From Plasmodium malariae (taxonomy: Eukaryota; Apicomplexa; Aconoidasida; Haemosporida; Plasmodiidae), in NCBI RefSeq assembly GCF_900090045.1, contig NC_041782.1, positions 372,001 through 436,000 of the forward strand: a stretch of 64,000 nt of DNA, read 5' to 3'. The notes beneath the pieces are model-generated. The model did not search any database, was not told the DNA's origin, and worked only from the letters and a program-made list of their open reading frames with translations. Both the position numbers and the translations under genes were made by a program. Positions 29,371-40,499 of the stretch are shown one piece after another. Position 1 is the stretch's first letter; each line of letters opens with the position of its first letter.

Positions 29371-29811
29371 TTATTCATTCTTTACATATATTTGAGTGAA
29401 CTATCTAAAATAATATTTACAAAAATAAAAATAGTAGCTTTGTAAGAGTTAAGTATATTTTTTCTTTTTTTGTTATTTTCTATATTATTAAAAAAAAATT
29501 AAACGTAAAAATAGCACGTATTACTTTTAATAAGGCTATTCTAAAACAATTCATATTTCACATGAAATTAAAACAAAATATATTATGCAGGCTCGTAAAT
29601 TAACTGTAACCTTCTGTTAATCTAATTTCTATATATAGTTATAGGTAACTATCCAAAAATTCGTTCGTACTCTGATCACAGTGATTATGCTTATTATTTC
29701 TTTACTTTAGCATCTCCTTATCAAGTATTAAATGGTGAAAACCAGTATAAAAAGGAAAATATAAAAAATATACATATATAAGTAAATCATTTATTTTACT
29801 ATTATAAAATT

Positions 29812-30581
29812 TTATAAAAATAAATTATAAGAATATAAAATATTCACAATTTTAAATAGATTTTTGGCATACATTTTAAAAAACGAAAGACATGAAAACC
29901 TTCCTGGTAATGTAAGAACAAGAACCATGCGGGCAATAAAAGAATATAATAATCGTTTTAATACTTTCACCATTTCTCTTTGAATTCTAGTCATAAGATC
30001 ATAATTAATGCTTACCAATTTAAATATTTCTACTGCACATTCAGCTATTACTTCATTTTTAAACCTAATTTTAGGAAAAAGTTCATTTGAAAATAAACAT
30101 TATTACATTTAAAATAATATTTGTAGTGTTCCTAATATACACTGGATAGATTAAAATATATACAATAACTGCTTATATTCTTTTTGCAAAGTTCATTAAT
30201 ATAGCTTACATGAATACAGCAATTTTGCCTATTAAAATTACCTGCTCCTTTACATTCATTAATATTTCCATATTATTTAAAACAATTATTCTAATATATT
30301 GTATCCTAAACGTCGAAACTAAAACTATATTTATACTAAAATTAAAATTCATAAGTATTGTATGCATTAATTATACCATAAGATACATTAATATGTTTAT
30401 GAATAAACTCTATATTATAAATATTATTAATACTAGTGATAAACCTTCGCTTTACTCGGTCACACAAACAGTAAACGAAATGTCTACGAATGTCGTCACG
30501 GTCTCCTTTATTCTCTATTTCGAACAAATTCGTAATAACATTGGCACAAATATAATTTATTCCATCATTTATATTTTCTAA
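29812..30581 (-). pseudogene. pir: PIR superfamily pseudogene
   Basis: The minus strand from 30581 reads INYICANVITNLFEIENKG, then RRHFVYCLCDRVKRRF, SINNIYNIEFIHK and SYGIINAYN, matching the PIR pattern of a Cys block, a helix ending near 'R.F.YWLYD.V', and a short linker. After a shift comes YGNINECKGAGNFNRQNCC with IHVSYINELCKKNI, again a typical PIR Cys-rich segment before the stalk. 30018-29812 is a hydrophobic stretch (KRLLYSFIARMVLVLTLP) in the right place for the TM region. At least two frame changes and stops break it. A plus-strand open frame over 30210-30581 is its antisense shadow. Confidence 0.65.
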
Positions 30582-31129
30582 TGTATATATATATTCACTA
30601 TATTTATTTCAGTCAATGCGATTTTCTTCTAAATTCATTGTATTATATCCTGCATATGAAAATAATACTATGAAAAAAAATTGCTAAAAGTACAAAAAAA
30701 AGGAAAAAAAAAAATTTTCAATGATAAAACAATAAAAAAAAACAAATCATTAAATCAATAAAACTGTATAAACTTCTATTCATTATATCAATATCAAGAC
30801 TTTATATATATTATATATATATATAATGAATAAAAATCTACAGAACTTTATTGTGTATATATTTGCACTGGATCTTTGGATAAAGAACAATCTATTTGTT
30901 AAAAATACGATATATAAATTTAAATATCTTCACAAAACACAATACGCATAAGAGTATATATATCATATATCAAAGCATTAATTACCGTTGAAATAAAACA
31001 ATAAAATACAAATGAAAGAAACATAAACATATAAAAATTAAGTATATCTGTTTTAGACATTTTGTTCCAAAATACTTAAGATACAGTTGTGTTACTTTAA
31101 AAAAATTACTTATTCATCAAAACATTTCT

Positions 31130-31920
31130 TAAAATGTAATTATATTTTCAAATAATCCTCATAATTCAATAAAGTTTTTTTTAGCAACGAATATAATCTT
31201 TAAAACTAGGATTCTCAAGACATCACTATGTAGATCCAAATTTTTTTAATATTCCAAAGAATACATGTAAATATACTTAGTCATGTAGAAACAAAAGATA
31301 CAGGGGTCGAACTATATATACCAAAACTCCTTTATGCATATTCTACATTAGAACGTCCAGATAAATCAGGCATCATTCCTCTAGAACATCCAAACATATT
31401 GATAGTGCTAAGTTTTCTACCAACATAGAACAGAAAGCAAAAGGTAAATATAATCACATTTTATGCGAAAAAAAAAATAGGTCCACTTAACATATGTTAA
31501 AGAGGTAGATTATAAAACAAACGGTTTTTCTTATTAACAAACATGCTTAATTTTACTATCCCCACTTTATTATTATATATCAAATGAAAGTTTATTGAAA
31601 AAAAATGAATTGAATGTTTTACCTTTACAACAACTATCAAGTTTATTAATAGCCAAAATACTTTCATTTGTGTTTATTAATTATTCTAGTAATGATAAAC
31701 CAAATACATAATCTGATGCTACTCTTTCTGATTCCCTTACTAATTACTAATATTCTAATGCTTCATTGACTTTGTTATTTCTTTAATCTTTATATAAACA
31801 TATAATTGTGGGTTTCCCTTTAACTTAAGCTTTTGATAGCAATAATAGATTAGATCTTCAATATAATGCAATATATATATTAGAATTTCATTCAAGTGAT
31901 TTGTTAGAAATCCTCTAAAG
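31130..31920 (-). pseudogene. Unassigned multi-exon gene relic
   Basis: Minus-strand pieces: YQKLKLKGNPQLYVYIK (about 31855-31790), NNKVNEALEY then VRESERVASDYVFGLSLLE and LINTNESILAINKLDSCCK (about 31780-31620), the last ending just before a GTAAAAC donor-like site. A further piece at about 31425-31270 reads STINMFGCSRGMMPDLSGRS and SFGIYSSTPVSFVST, followed by a hydrophobic stretch. Local G+C is clearly raised. In-frame stops separate the pieces. A Cys-containing ectodomain followed by a membrane segment is plausible, and PIR or another surface family is possible, but I cannot name it. Confidence 0.4.
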
Positions 31921-32289
31921 AAAAAAAAAACGTTAATATTTATTTAATTAATATAAATAGATATTTCCAAAGTATAAAATATTATATTTTAAAAAAAGCA
32001 TTAAAAAAAATAATAATAAATAAATAAAAATATAAAAAGAAAAAGAAACAGATATTATTTGTTTTTATTATTTACATTATTAATGAAATAGTGAAATTCT
32101 CAAATTAGAAAGGAAACAGTAAAAATTTTGATGAACCTAAAAAAATTAATTTTTCCATTTTGGGAACACTTTTAAGTTGTATTGTTCTTAATAAGAAAAA
32201 TAACAATTTCTCTCTTTTACTCTTAATTACAAAATATACTATTATATTATTCATTATAATTCCTTTTTAAAAAATTCCTCTTTCCCTTT

Positions 32290-32640
32290 TTTTTTTTTTT
32301 TTTTATTAAATTAAAACATTTATACATACATAGGGTAATATTTAAGCCACAATAAAATTTATCAGATTAATATGAATATAAACTACCTATTAATTGTCTA
32401 TATAGATGACGTTGGTTTAATTTTACTTTTCCCTTTTCTATTTCATAAAATGTGTAAAGAAATATATATTTTAAATAATCCCAATGTTTTATATATATTC
32501 CTTTATGAATCTATTCGTATGCTTCATATTAAACATATAGTTAAAAACTCATTACACTGATAAAAATGGAACAATAATGTAGCCCATAAAATACGATTGT
32601 GGATAAGACATATATACTTTTTAAATTATTATTATCATTA
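32290..32640. repeat. Diverged duplication, copy 1 (downstream flank of gene A)
   Basis: This block aligns by eye with 38815-39170. Shared landmarks in order: CCCTTTTC then TTCATAAAATG/TCCATAAAATG, AAATAAT, TATATATAT, CTATTCATAT/CTATTCGTAT, ACATATA, AACTCATTACACTGA and AATGGAA. Identity looks like roughly 70%, with small indels. It contains a short plus-strand frame (32372-32560) that is not conserved in the other copy, so that frame is probably not a gene. Confidence 0.75.
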
Positions 32641-32934
32641 TCATAAATCAAAACTTTATTTCATTATAACTAAATTTATTTTCAGTTATATGTTATTTTT
32701 TATGATGGAACAAGGAAATTTATAAAAAATCTATTAGTTTTCTAATAAGTAAAATATCAGCGTAATTTTTACTAAATAACGTTACAGAAATGTTGTACAT
32801 ATCTGTTCCCTGATTTTTCTTTATAATATAAATATCTTTCTTTGTAAAATTCTAAAATTTTTGCTAACTACATAATATATGTCATTGTAGAATAAAAATT
32901 ATAAGTGATATCATCAAAACATTACGCTAAAATA

Positions 32935-33096
32935 ATGGAAAACACACAATTTAACAAAGTACTAGTTATAAAATTATTTCTTAAAAAGATCATTATTTTA
33001 TCGTTCCTTATAATTTCATTTTTTAAAGATATAAAAATGAAAAATGTACATCAACAGTTTATTTTTTATACAATACAATTCGTTAAGTATTTCTAA
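32935..33096 (+). CDS. Small hydrophobic open frame, 53 codons, unassigned
   Basis: ATG frame starting MENTQFNKVLVIKLFLKKII, with one hydrophobic helix (IIILSFLIISFF) and a Lys/His/Gln tail. It has the shape of a leader exon or a tiny membrane protein, but the matching part of the duplicated copy near 39.4 kb is not open. It is more likely chance than a gene. Confidence 0.12.
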   Translation: MENTQFNKVLVIKLFLKKIIILSFLIISFFKDIKMKNVHQQFIFYTIQFVKYF

Positions 33097-34212
33097 CAGA
33101 GCATATATATGATAGGAATTTTTTGACGAACACACGTCGACTTCAAGAAATATAAAATTTCCTAAAAAAAAAAAAAAACGACTTTTAACACGGTTTACTA
33201 CGGGATAAAAATAACGCCTTCATGCTTAAAATAAAATGAACATTGACACATTTCAGTTAAAGGTATAAAAACTTATGAATAAAATTTACATGTATCATAT
33301 AAAATTATAAAAAATATATAATAATTCAATAATTTCGTGCATTTATATATAATGTGCTATCGTATACTAATCGGAATTAATAAATAAAAATTTTTATATA
33401 TACAAAAATTTATGGGTTGATAATATATGTCTTGTGAAATAATTCCTACAAATATTCAACAACTCTAAATGTTATATAAAATACAAAAACATATTTCTAT
33501 TAAGATAAAACATAAGAATACTTTATTAATATTTAAGTATACTATAAGGGAAAAAGATTAAATATGTTAAGGCCCATAAATATAATGAATCTTTATTTTT
33601 ATTCCCATTAAACAAAATATTTTAAAACACTCAGGATATAATATAAGCTTTAAGGTGTTATCGATAGAGCTTTAAGAGAATTAAAGATACTTAGAACACG
33701 CTAAATTTTTATATTTTATTTTACTTATTTTCTTAATTTATTATAATAGAATACTTATATTTAACCCTAAATATTCTTTAAGTTTTATAAACATACGAAT
33801 AACAACTAAAATACGTACCGAAAATAATACATTAAATGTAGTAGCATTATTAAAATAACTAGATAACTCCATTTAAAATAATACCTACTACCCTTTTTCA
33901 ATTTATCAATTTTTCTTACTCTATATAATTTTTTTCGTAAATGCTCATATTTTGAGTATATTCATTCACATAATTCATTTTGTATTTTTTCTTCAAATAT
34001 ATATCTATGTTTTTAAGAGACTTTATGTACTTAAATGTTCATAAAATTATTCAACATCTTCCAAATAATGTAAATTTTCACATTATTTTCATTTTTTTAA
34101 TCCTACGTTTCGTTATTTGAAGTTAATTATATTATTCAATAATTTTCTTTTTAATTCTACAAATTTTTATGTATAATTACCCTTATTTTTTGATTTTATT
34201 AATTACTTATTT

Positions 34213-36212
34213 TCAAAAATATTTTCTAAAACTTTTATTGCTCCTATTTGGTTTGTTTTCTGCCTTATTTTCTGCTTTATTTTCTGCCTTATTTTCTGCT
34301 TTATTTTCTGCCTTATTTTCTGCTTTATTTTCTGCCTTATTTTCTGCTTTATTTTCTGCCTTATTTTCTGCTTTATTTTCTTCCTTGTTTTCTGCTTTAT
34401 TTTCTTCCTTGTTTTCTGCTTTATTTTCTTCCTTGTTTTCTGCTTTATTTTCTACTTTGTTTTCTTCTTTGTTTTCTGATTTATTTCCTGTTTTTTTTCC
34501 AAATTTGAATCCTGGAAATTTTGTTGGTACTTTTGAAAGAAACTTTAATTTAAAATTTGATTTATTTTCTTTGTCATCACCATCTAATACATTACCAGAT
34601 AATCCAATGTCATTTAATTCTTGCTTTTTTTCTTCACAATCTTGTGGACAATTTTCCTTATTGTCACATTCTTTACTAGTTAATCCCTTCTTTTTCATTT
34701 CATAATTGCATGTGCTACTAGCCGACAACCCATTCTTTGTTCCTTTATTTTCCCCAATGCTGCTATTCTTATGACAATATGGATTTTGATTCACCCTTCC
34801 ATTTCTTGAATCATACTTTTTATTCCACAGTTTTTTTGATTTCTTTTTTTCTGATTCATATCTTCTTTCTGTAAATTCTGATTGATCAAATAATGTTTCC
34901 ATGCTTTCCGATTTAGGATCTTCTGTTTTCAAAAATAAATTCTCCGAATTTTCTGTCTCCGATTTTTCTGTTTCTGCTTTTTCAGTCTCTGCTTTTTCTG
35001 TTTCTGCTTTTTCAGTCTCTGCTTTTTCTGTTTCTGATTTTTCTGTTTCTACTTTTTCTGTTTCTGATTTTTCTGTTTCTACTTTTCAGTCTCTGACTTC
35101 AGTCTCTGACTTTTCAGTCTCCGATTTTTCTGTTTCTGCTTTTTCTGTTTCTGATTTGTCTGTTTCTGATTTTTCAGTCTCTGATTTTTCTGTTTCTGAT
35201 TTTTCTGTTTCTGATTTTTCTGTTTCTACTTTTTCAGTCTCTGCTTTTTCTGTTTCTGATTTTTCAGTCTCTGCTTTTTCTGTTTCTGATTTTTCCGTCT
35301 CCGCTTTTTCAGTCTCCGATTTTTCTGTTTCTACTTTTTCAGTCTCCGATTTTTCCGTCTCTGATTTTTCTGTTTCTGATTTTTCTGTTTCTGATTTTTC
35401 CGTCTTTGCTTTTTCTGTTTCTGATCTTTCCGTCTCCGCTTTTTCAGTCTCCGATTTTTCTGTTTCTGATTTTTCAGTCTCTAATTTTTCAGTCTCTGTT
35501 TTTTCTGTTTCTGATTTTTCAGTCTCTGCTTTTTCTGTTTCTGATTTTTCTGTTTCTGACTTTTCAGTCTCCGATTTTTCTGTTTCTGATTTTTCAGTCT
35601 CCGATTTTTCTGTTTCTGATTTTTCAGTCTCTGCTTTTTCTGTTTCTGATTTTTCAGTCTCTAATTTTTCTGTTTCTGATTTTTCCGTCTCCGCTTTTTC
35701 AGTCTCCGATTTTTCTGTTTCTACTTTTTCAGTCTCTGACTTTTCAGTCTCTGACTTTTCTGATTCTGATATTTCAGAATCATCACATCCTATTTTACTA
35801 CATCCCCTATCTGCTAATTTACAATTCCCTCCATTACCTGATATATCAGTTTTAACTCCCACAATCTGAGATTCAGAATACCCATGAAATTCAGCTATTA
35901 TTCTGTTAGTTACAAAACCTAATATCTTATATGTGTTTCGCTTACTATTCAGGGGCTTAGTAATGGATGCCTATAAAAGAAAAAAATATTAATTCCTTTA
36001 TAAATTATATATTTTTTTATTAATAAAATATTTATTGTAATAAAAAATGGAATAACACAAAATATAAAAATATTGATTTATTATTATGATATTACATTGT
36101 CATAGCATTGAAATATCCAAATTAAAATGAAAAGTGTAAGAATTTTTATGATAACGCAGCTCCTAGATTTTCGATTCATACAATGTTCCTTTGAAATATT
36201 ACTATTTTGCAT
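34213..36212 (-). CDS. Gene A: two-exon exported-type protein with SETEK and AENK repeat arrays; frame interrupted in the repeat
   Basis: Exon 1 is 36212-36096 (39 codons): MQNSNISKEH, then a hydrophobic core CVIIKILTLFILIWIFQC. A phase-0 intron (GTAATA..TATAG, 36095-35971) leads to exon 2, 35970-34213. Exon 2 opens ASITKPLNSKRNTYKI and has RIIAE at residues 62-66, a PEXEL variant with Ile in place of Leu. From about 35770 to 34940 there are roughly 55 tandem SETEK-type pentapeptides (15 bp; AETEK and VETEK variants). A unique middle follows (WNKKYDSRNGRVNQNPYC, NKENCPQDCEEKKQEL), then about 19 AENK/EENK tetrapeptides (34480-34250). The end is RSNKSFRKYF. Near 35081-35102 the array lacks one base and, about 13 bases on, two more; total length stays a multiple of three (624 codons) but a TGA falls between. 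So it is either a fresh pseudogene or an assembly error. Predicted role: red-cell cytoskeleton-facing exported protein, by analogy with charged-repeat proteins such as MESA. Confidence 0.72.
34250..34480 (-). repeat. 12-bp tandem repeat encoding AENK/EENK tetrapeptides
   Basis: About 19 units of 12 bp near the 3' end of gene A. The distal part alternates EENK and AENK; the part nearest the stop is pure AENK. Confidence 0.95.
34940..35770 (-). repeat. 15-bp tandem repeat encoding SETEK pentapeptides
   Basis: About 55 imperfect 15-bp units (coding-strand unit TCAGAGACTGAAAAG with synonymous variants). The first residue of the unit varies among Ser, Ala and Val, the rest is nearly fixed. Many changes are third-position, so the peptide is kept while the DNA drifts. 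Confidence 0.95.
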
Positions 36213-38057
36213 TGTGAAACTATTAGATTTACCCTTATAAACTTCAAAAAATGTATAGCAATTAAAAGTATTATTTGCGTTAATTATCGTAATTTATTTC
36301 ATATATTAAAAGAATATCTAAAATTATTAAATAGTTTATACATTCAATACCTATAAAAGTACATACTATGAGATATTACAAAATATTTCTAATATATTTT
36401 TTTCGTAAAACTCCTGAAAAAATAAACTATTAAAAAAATATGAATACAATTAATGGATATTTATATATATTAAATTCATATTAAATATTTAATTATATCA
36501 GTTCAGTAATTATATAATAATTATATATCGATAAAATTAAACTGTACACATGACAAATAAAATTTTCTGATTCATTTAAATGTAAAAATAGCATATTTAA
36601 AATTACTAATATCATATGAGGTTTGGGAAAAAAAAAGAAAAAAATCTAAAATTCAATTTTAATATTACTTTCTTTATACATTATATTATGTAGTATTTAC
36701 TATTACTTAATGAAGTTAATTTGTTAACATGATTACAATATGAATTATAAGCAAAATTACAAAATAAAAATTTTTTTTTTTTTATTATAATTTAAAATAT
36801 CTAGATTTACCTATAAAAAACATACAATAACACATAATATTTTTAAATTAAAAAATATTCCATCAAATTTATATGTAACTAGTGGAACTTCTTTATAATA
36901 TATGAAAAATATATTAATAGTATTAATAATTTATTTTTCATAGGACATTTAAATTAAAAACTACACTGGAATTTTTTACTAAATGTTCTTCATAATACTA
37001 AGAAGTATTTATAATTAAAAAGAAAAAAAAAAAAATAAAAAATAAAAATAATTAAGTATTTACTATATTTTTTTTAATTGAATTACATTGTACGAATTAA
37101 CACTATATATAAAACAAAGAACATATTTGTATACATACAAAAAAAAAATACCTGCCATTAGGAACTTAGCATGTAGTAATATTATTTCATGAATTTATAA
37201 TCTAATATACAACTAAAAAAAAAAAGAAAAAAAAGAGTACACTATACTTTTATATTTTATTGTCTTCAACATTTATATTTAACTATAAAAAAAAAAAAAT
37301 AAAAACCTTCCATTTATTTTAATTTTTAAGCATAAATACATAACGTTATTTTATATTTTTGAAAGTAATAATTATAATTATTTTCAATAAAAATATATAA
37401 ATCTATTTTCTTTGTTTTATCCTTATTGATCTATTTTATTTATTTTTACTCATCTTAATTACATTCCATATTTCCTGATAATTCATTATTTCCCCCATAT
37501 ATACATAAGCATATTTACTTATACAAAAAAAATTTTTAAAATTGAATAACTATAAATTATGTATTGAAATGTGTGTATATACATAATTAAAATATATACA
37601 TATATGTTGTACAAAAAACAAAGAATGACTTTTTGAAATATTATTACAGCATTTACATTAGTTAATTACAGAAAATAGAATTTTTATGTAATAAAAAGTA
37701 AGGTTGATGAAAAGCTTAACGATAAACTTAACAATGAATTGTTTTTTTTATAAATTGTAACTTCATTTTATTCACAACATATTATATATAATTTATTTCT
37801 TGTTATTCATTCTAGGAATTTAATTAAAATTACATAAAGGTATATACCCAAAATTTTTCTTATGTAACAAAATTAAAATTTTCCTTATAAATACTATCTT
37901 TTATAAGTTATTTAAAAAAAAAAACGTAAAATAAGAAAAAATACACACCAAAATCTCATTAATAATTTGAATATATGTGCAATTGGTATAATTTATAGCA
38001 CTCAGAATTGTTTTTTAGTTAGTGTAATACTAATAATAGCTATTATTATTGTTTTTA

Positions 38058-38103
<46 letters not shown>

Positions 38104-38810
38104 ATTTTATAAAACGGTTTCTTTTAATTATGTTAATGCGTATAGTATAGAATATTATAGTCTTAATTCTCTTTATTAAAATTATGAAAATTTTCAAAAG
38201 ATAAATATACTGTTATAATATACAGTAATAATAATAATAAAGTTAGAAATTATTTTACACTATAACGTAATAACTCATGAAAATGTAACAAATTCAAAAA
38301 AGAAATTTAATAAATATGTTCATTTATTTAAAAATTTCTCGTATAAATATAGGTGTGACCTTCCAAATTTTAATGGCATATCTAATTCTCATAAACAAAT
38401 TTTAAAGTTTTCTTGTATAGGAATTGAACATATTATTTGTACTTTTACTTACTATTATTCTAATCCCCAACACATTCTAATATTGAATACTCGATTGTTA
38501 TTCTAAGGAAATATTTAATCCAATTTATCAAATTTGTTTACTCATGTGTAACTTTTTTAAATGAATATACCAAAAAAAAAAAAAAAAAATATTTCATATC
38601 TCTTTGATGTAATGGAAATTGTAGCGCATATAATATTAGCTTTTGAACCATACTGTAATCTTATTAGTGATGTTCAGTATAAATTAACAGAGCAAAAAAT
38701 TTAATAGATCAAATAAAATGAAGTAAATCATTTACAAAAAATTAACATGATAAATGAGTTTTTATTCCATTCGCTCTCTTCTTTTTAATTTTCTAGTTTC
38801 TTTTTTCTTA
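36213..38810. other. Intergenic spacer upstream of gene A
   Basis: A+T-rich, no gene seen. It includes the presumed gene A promoter and a long (TA)n run at 38062-38103. Some stretches resemble the region upstream of pseudogene B (for example a TTTTCTGATTCAT motif at 36567-36579 and at about 43093-43105), consistent with the tandem duplication reaching beyond the genes. Confidence 0.5.
38062..38103. repeat. (TA)n microsatellite, longest in the window
   Basis: About 20 uninterrupted TA units. Confidence 0.92.
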
Positions 38811-38814
38811 TTAT

Positions 38815-39170
38815 TATTAATTAAAATATTTATATACACGTTGGATAAAATTTAAATCATACCAAAACTTATAAAGTTGACATAAATATTTACTAATTAT
38901 TCATAGATTATATAAAAGACACCAACTGTATTTTATACTTCCCTTTTCCGTTCCATAAAATGGGTAATAAGATATAATTTTCAAATAATTTCTATTTGTT
39001 TATATGGTTCTTATATATATTTATATTCCTTAATAAATCTATTCATATTATTCCTAATAGACATATAAGTTGCCAACTCATTACACTGAAAATAATGGAA
39101 TACCTATTTAACCCATTACGATAAGATTGAGGAAAAGTTATATTAACCTATTTATATTATTATTATAATT
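38815..39170. repeat. Diverged duplication, copy 2 (downstream flank of pseudogene B)
   Basis: Partner of 32290-32640, offset about 6.5 kb. It shares the CCCTTTTC, CCATAAAATG, AACTCATTACACTGA and AATGGAA landmarks in the same order and spacing. The offset equals that between exon 1 of gene A and exon 1 of pseudogene B (6493 bp). Confidence 0.75.
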
Positions 39171-39174
39171 ATAT

Positions 39175-40078
39175 ATATAAATTTTGTTACATTATAAATA
39201 CTTAGTTCCTTTTTTTATTTGGTTATTATTTAAGATAGAGTAAGCACATTTATACTATATATAACGTCCTATAAATCTTGTCCCAATAGTATTTTTCTTA
39301 AATACAGCAAAAATTATCAATATATGTAAAATAAGGTGCATATTATCTTATGAAATTTACTATATTTATGTATATTTCTAATTAACTTTTTTAAATTTTC
39401 ATTATCAGAATAACTTATATCATCAGAATAGTTTAATAATAAATGAAATTAACAATTCTTTTTCATCTAAAAAATTATAGAATACAAACAATTTATTAAA
39501 ATAATAAATAAATAATTAATTCGTACAAAAAAGGATATCTCACTGTATCCGATAATTCCATTTTTAAGTAGTGTAAAAACGTTATAAGTTTATCAATAAT
39601 ATGTTTTTAAGAAATATATTTTATAATGTGTTTGTCTCAACACATATGATAAAAAATACTTATTACAAATGTACTTGGAATAGAAACAAATGACTTCCGC
39701 AAAAAAAAAAAAAAAAATACATTCTGTTTTTTTATTAATTCAAAATTACAACATTCCTATGTTTAATAATGCTCAAAGAACAAATATCTTACTATTAAAG
39801 ATTAAAATATAGATCAAAATTAAAATATAAATGTATTCAATAAAGATTAAAAATTTTTATAGCAACATATCAATACATATTAATTAAATAATATGTACAT
39901 TCGTAGATTAACAAGCATTTATACGTAAATTTTTTACATATATATAAATACTTAAATTGATGTGTACATCTTAATATTTCTTATAATTATACAACATTAT
40001 TTGAAATACTTATAAAAAAACAATATATATATTAAGGCAGAGGTAATTAATATTAAATAAGTACATTAAAATAGTACA

Positions 40079-40114
<36 letters not shown>

Positions 40115-40490
40115 TGTAAATACGAAGCACATGTAATTATGATGTTATGTTTCAATATGTATGTGCATGAAGAGCTACAAAAATTAAGAAATCACAAAGA
40201 TATATGTTTAAAGAATATGAAGTGCCATCTGATATTATACCTTAGCATACTGTATTTTAATGCATATTTTATTATGTTCTTTTACAACCTTTTTATTTGA
40301 TTTTATAAACTACTTGTAAATGTATAAATAACTAAAATATTAGAATAAGATAAAAATAAATAGAATATACAGATACGCCTTATATATGTTCTAATTAGTT
40401 CATTACAACAAATGTTAAAAGGGATAATATTTCATCAAATTTTGTTTTCCTATAATATCTTTTTTTTTATACCATACTTTAAAAAAAAAT
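39175..40490. other. Intergenic spacer downstream of pseudogene B
   Basis: A+T-rich with a (TA)n run at 40082-40111 and a poly-A run near 39701-39717. Nothing gene-like seen. Confidence 0.5.
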
Positions 40491-40499
40491 TTATATAAA

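Noticed and set aside
30210..30581. 123-codon plus-strand frame
   Set aside because: Antisense of the PIR pseudogene, which shows family motifs on the minus strand.
32372..32560. 62-codon plus-strand frame
   Set aside because: Not conserved in the duplicated copy at 38.9-39.1 kb, where the frame is broken.
34248..34508. Plus-strand frame of LLYFLPYF repeats
   Set aside because: Third-frame shadow of the same 12-bp repeat.
34169..34705. Plus-strand frame rich in LFSALFSA repeats
   Set aside because: It is the antisense of gene A's AENK array and middle domain; no leader, splice sites or composition of its own.
35406..35855. Plus-strand frame with FLFLIFQS repeats
   Set aside because: Frame-shifted shadow of the SETEK array.
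38062..38103. Long (TA)n run considered as centromere or origin
   Set aside because: Only about 40 bases; a Plasmodium centromere core is kilobases of near-pure A/T.
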